From contig JAQVQF010000118.1 of assembly GCA_028701715.1 (NCBI GenBank), positions 1 to 7,562 of the forward strand: a stretch of DNA of 7,562 nucleotides, in the 5' to 3' direction. The DNA comes from Eubacteriales bacterium (GTDB taxonomy: Bacteria; Bacillota; Clostridia; Oscillospirales; CAG-382). Below, one piece after another: positions 5,707 to 7,562 of this stretch; positions within the stretch are counted from its first letter, which is position 1; each line of letters starts with the position of its first letter. The translations under genes were made by a program, and so were the position numbers. The notes below the pieces were generated by a model. That model made no database searches and had not been told where the DNA came from. It was given only the letters and a program-made list of their open reading frames with translations.

Positions 5707-7562
5707 TTGCTGGGAGATAACTGGTCTGTTTCGGTAGTTGACAGAGAAAAGGAAGAACAGCTGGCGGCAGTGCTTTTAGTAGGAAAGCTGACAGCCAGAG
5801 TCCTCATATCCAGAGGTTACGACACCCCGCAGCTTGCCGGACAGTTTTTAAGAAAATCAAATCTGGAATTGTATGACCCTTTTCTTATGAAAGATATGGA
5901 CAGAGCCTGTGCCCGCATAAAAGAGGCACTGGATAAAAACCAGGCGATATGTATATACGGCGATTACGACGTTGACGGGGTGACATCCACCACCGCTCTT
6001 TATTTATACCTAAAATCAAAGGGCGCGCGTTGCCGATGCTTTATTCCGGAACGTCTTTCCGAAGGCTACGGGCTTAATAAAACGTCCATTGAAGAAATAT
6101 CGAAAGATACTAACCTGATTATCACGGTGGATACCGGTATTACCGCCATTGAGGAAACCGAATATGCCTCAACGCTCGGATTGGATATAATAATCACCGA
6201 CCATCACAACTGCCGCGACACACTCCCTTCTGCCTGCGCCGTGGTTAATCCCCACAGGCCTGATTGCGCTTATCCCTTCAAACAGCTTGCGGGAGTGGGA
6301 GTGGCTTACAAATTGATATGCGCGCTGGAGGGCAATTGCAGTAAAATATTCGACGAATACGCCGACCTTACCGCTATAGGCACCGTCGCCGATGTCATGC
6401 CCATTATCGACGAAAACCGACTTATCGTGGACATGGGCTTGAAAAAGCTTGAAAACACGGAAAGAGCGGGGCTTCGCGCTCTTATGGATAATACCGGCGT
6501 GACGGATGATAACGGAAAAAGGCGAATACATACTTCCACCGTAGGATATATTCTCGCACCGAGACTGAACGCGGCGGGGCGTATTGCTTCCGCGAATAAA
6601 TCTCTTGAGCTGCTGCTTGAAACAGATTATACAAAAGCGGACATACTCGCCAAGGAACTGTGTGAAATAAACAGGAAACGCCAAAATACCGAGCAAACAA
6701 TATACGAGGAAGCCATCAAGCAGATAGGCGAATACCGGGGCGACAGATACAGCTACATACTATACTCGGAAGACTGGCATCAGGGCGTGGTCGGTGTGGT
6801 GGCAAGTAAAATTGCGGAAAAATACTCGCTGCCCGCCATATTATTTTCCTTCGACGGAGAAATCGGCAAGGGAAGCGGAAGATCCGTCAAGGGATTGAGC
6901 CTGACGGATATACTGGACAAATGCGCGGATTTGCTTATAGAATACGGAGGGCATGAGCTTGCCGCCGGTCTTTCGATAGAAAAAAAGAACCTTGCAGAAT
7001 TTACAGAAAGGTTTGAACGCCTTTCCCGCGGGCAGCTTGAAAATAAAAACACCCTGCAGCCTGTGGATATAGACTGCGAGCTGTTTTTTAACGAGATAAG
7101 CATCGAAAACGCGTTTGATCTGCTTTCACTCGAGCCTTTCGGCCTTTCCAATCCCCTGCCTCAATTTATAATTAAAAATGTGCTTATCACCGAAATTACC
7201 CCTTTATCTTCCGATAGGCATATAAGGCTAAAAATAAAGGATAAATTCGGCAAGCGTGAAATCAACGCGGTTTATTTCGGAATAAGCCATTGTGAATTTC
7301 CGTTCTGCCGCGGCGATGTATGCGAAATGGCCTGTACGCTGGGTATAAACGAATACCACGGCATATCTTATCCGCAGATACTGATACGAGCCGTCAGGCC
7401 CTGCACCGGCGAAAGGGATGCCATATGCCGTTCCCGCGAATATTATTCCAGGGTGATTGACAGAGACGACGCGTCCTCGCTGCCGCCGGAGATAATACCT
7501 ACCGTTGAGGATTTCCGTACCGTTTATCGTGTGCTGAAGCGGGAACTGGCAAACGAAAGAAA
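5707..7562 (+). CDS. recJ: Single-stranded-DNA-specific exonuclease RecJ (3' end outside window)
   Basis: RecJ degrades single-stranded DNA 5' to 3' in recombinational, mismatch and base-excision repair. The frame is open from TTG 5707 to the window end, 618 codons without a stop. DHH phosphoesterase motifs are intact: YGDYDVDG (84-91), TVDTGI (140-145), TDHH (165-168), NPHRPDC (181-187) and GTVADVMP (225-232). The linker motif RLNAAGRI is at 286-293. The DHHA1 part shows WHQGVVGVVASKIAEKY (357-373), GSGRS (389-393) and GGHELAAGL (414-422). An OB-like region follows to about 560 (PFGLSNPLPQF at 477-487). The sequence then continues past the E. coli length (577 residues) into an extra region (TVEDFRTVYRVLKREL), as in longer Bacillota RecJ of about 780 residues, so roughly 150 residues may lie beyond the window. 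The start lies 3 bp after cdaR, implying one transcript with cdaA-cdaR. Confidence 0.96.
   Translation, partial: MLGDNWSVSVVDREKEEQLAAVLLVGKLTARVLISRGYDTPQLAGQFLRKSNLELYDPFLMKDMDRACARIKEALDKNQAICIYGDYDVDGVTSTTALYLYLKSKGARCRCFIPERLSEGYGLNKTSIEEISKDTNLIITVDTGITAIEETEYASTLGLDIIITDHHNCRDTLPSACAVVNPHRPDCAYPFKQLAGVGVAYKLICALEGNCSKIFDEYADLTAIGTVADVMPIIDENRLIVDMGLKKLENTERAGLRALMDNTGVTDDNGKRRIHTSTVGYILAPRLNAAGRIASANKSLELLLETDYTKADILAKELCEINRKRQNTEQTIYEEAIKQIGEYRGDRYSYILYSEDWHQGVVGVVASKIAEKYSLPAILFSFDGEIGKGSGRSVKGLSLTDILDKCADLLIEYGGHELAAGLSIEKKNLAEFTERFERLSRGQLENKNTLQPVDIDCELFFNEISIENAFDLLSLEPFGLSNPLPQFIIKNVLITEITPLSSDRHIRLKIKDKFGKREINAVYFGISHCEFPFCRGDVCEMACTLGINEYHGISYPQILIRAVRPCTGERDAICRSREYYSRVIDRDDASSLPPEIIPTVEDFRTVYRVLKRELANER

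Overview
The window is an ordinary-looking stretch of chromosome from a Gram-positive bacterium, most likely an uncultured member of Clostridia (Bacillota). The evidence is gene content and style: SMC followed by a short NG-only FtsY, the Bacillota-type c-di-AMP synthase/regulator pair cdaA-cdaR, a RecJ with the extended C-terminal region seen in Bacillota, strong GGAGG-type ribosome binding sites, and GTG/TTG starts beside ATG. All six genes lie on the + strand, and both ends of the window cut through a gene. No transposase, phage gene, CRISPR array, tRNA or rRNA is visible.

Layout: 1-1705 is the C-terminal half of smc (hinge tail, coiled coil, ATPase C-lobe). 1706-1937 is a 232-bp gap full of short inverted repeats; its centre is four 16-bp palindromes spaced exactly 17 bp apart, enclosed by a 10-bp inverted repeat that ends 20 bp before the ftsY start. 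1938-2843 is ftsY. 2849-3454 is rdgB, read closely behind ftsY. 3455-3548 is a short leader with a possible promoter and a GC hairpin. 3549-4415 is cdaA, 4408-5703 is cdaR (overlapping cdaA by 8 bp), and 5707-7562 is recJ, running off the end.

How the genes work together: smc (chromosome organisation), rdgB (removal of ITP/XTP from the nucleotide pool) and recJ (single-strand exonuclease for repair) concern genome upkeep. ftsY targets ribosomes making membrane proteins. cdaA and cdaR make and regulate c-di-AMP, which controls potassium/osmolyte balance and cell-wall physiology in Bacillota. Two likely transcription blocks are ftsY-rdgB and cdaA-cdaR-recJ, though read-through across the whole window is possible because no convincing intrinsic terminator is present.

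The least explained item is the palindrome array before ftsY. Its units differ in sequence but keep their pairing through paired substitutions, so it is either a small repeat element or a structured leader. The protein-coding genes themselves look conventional.
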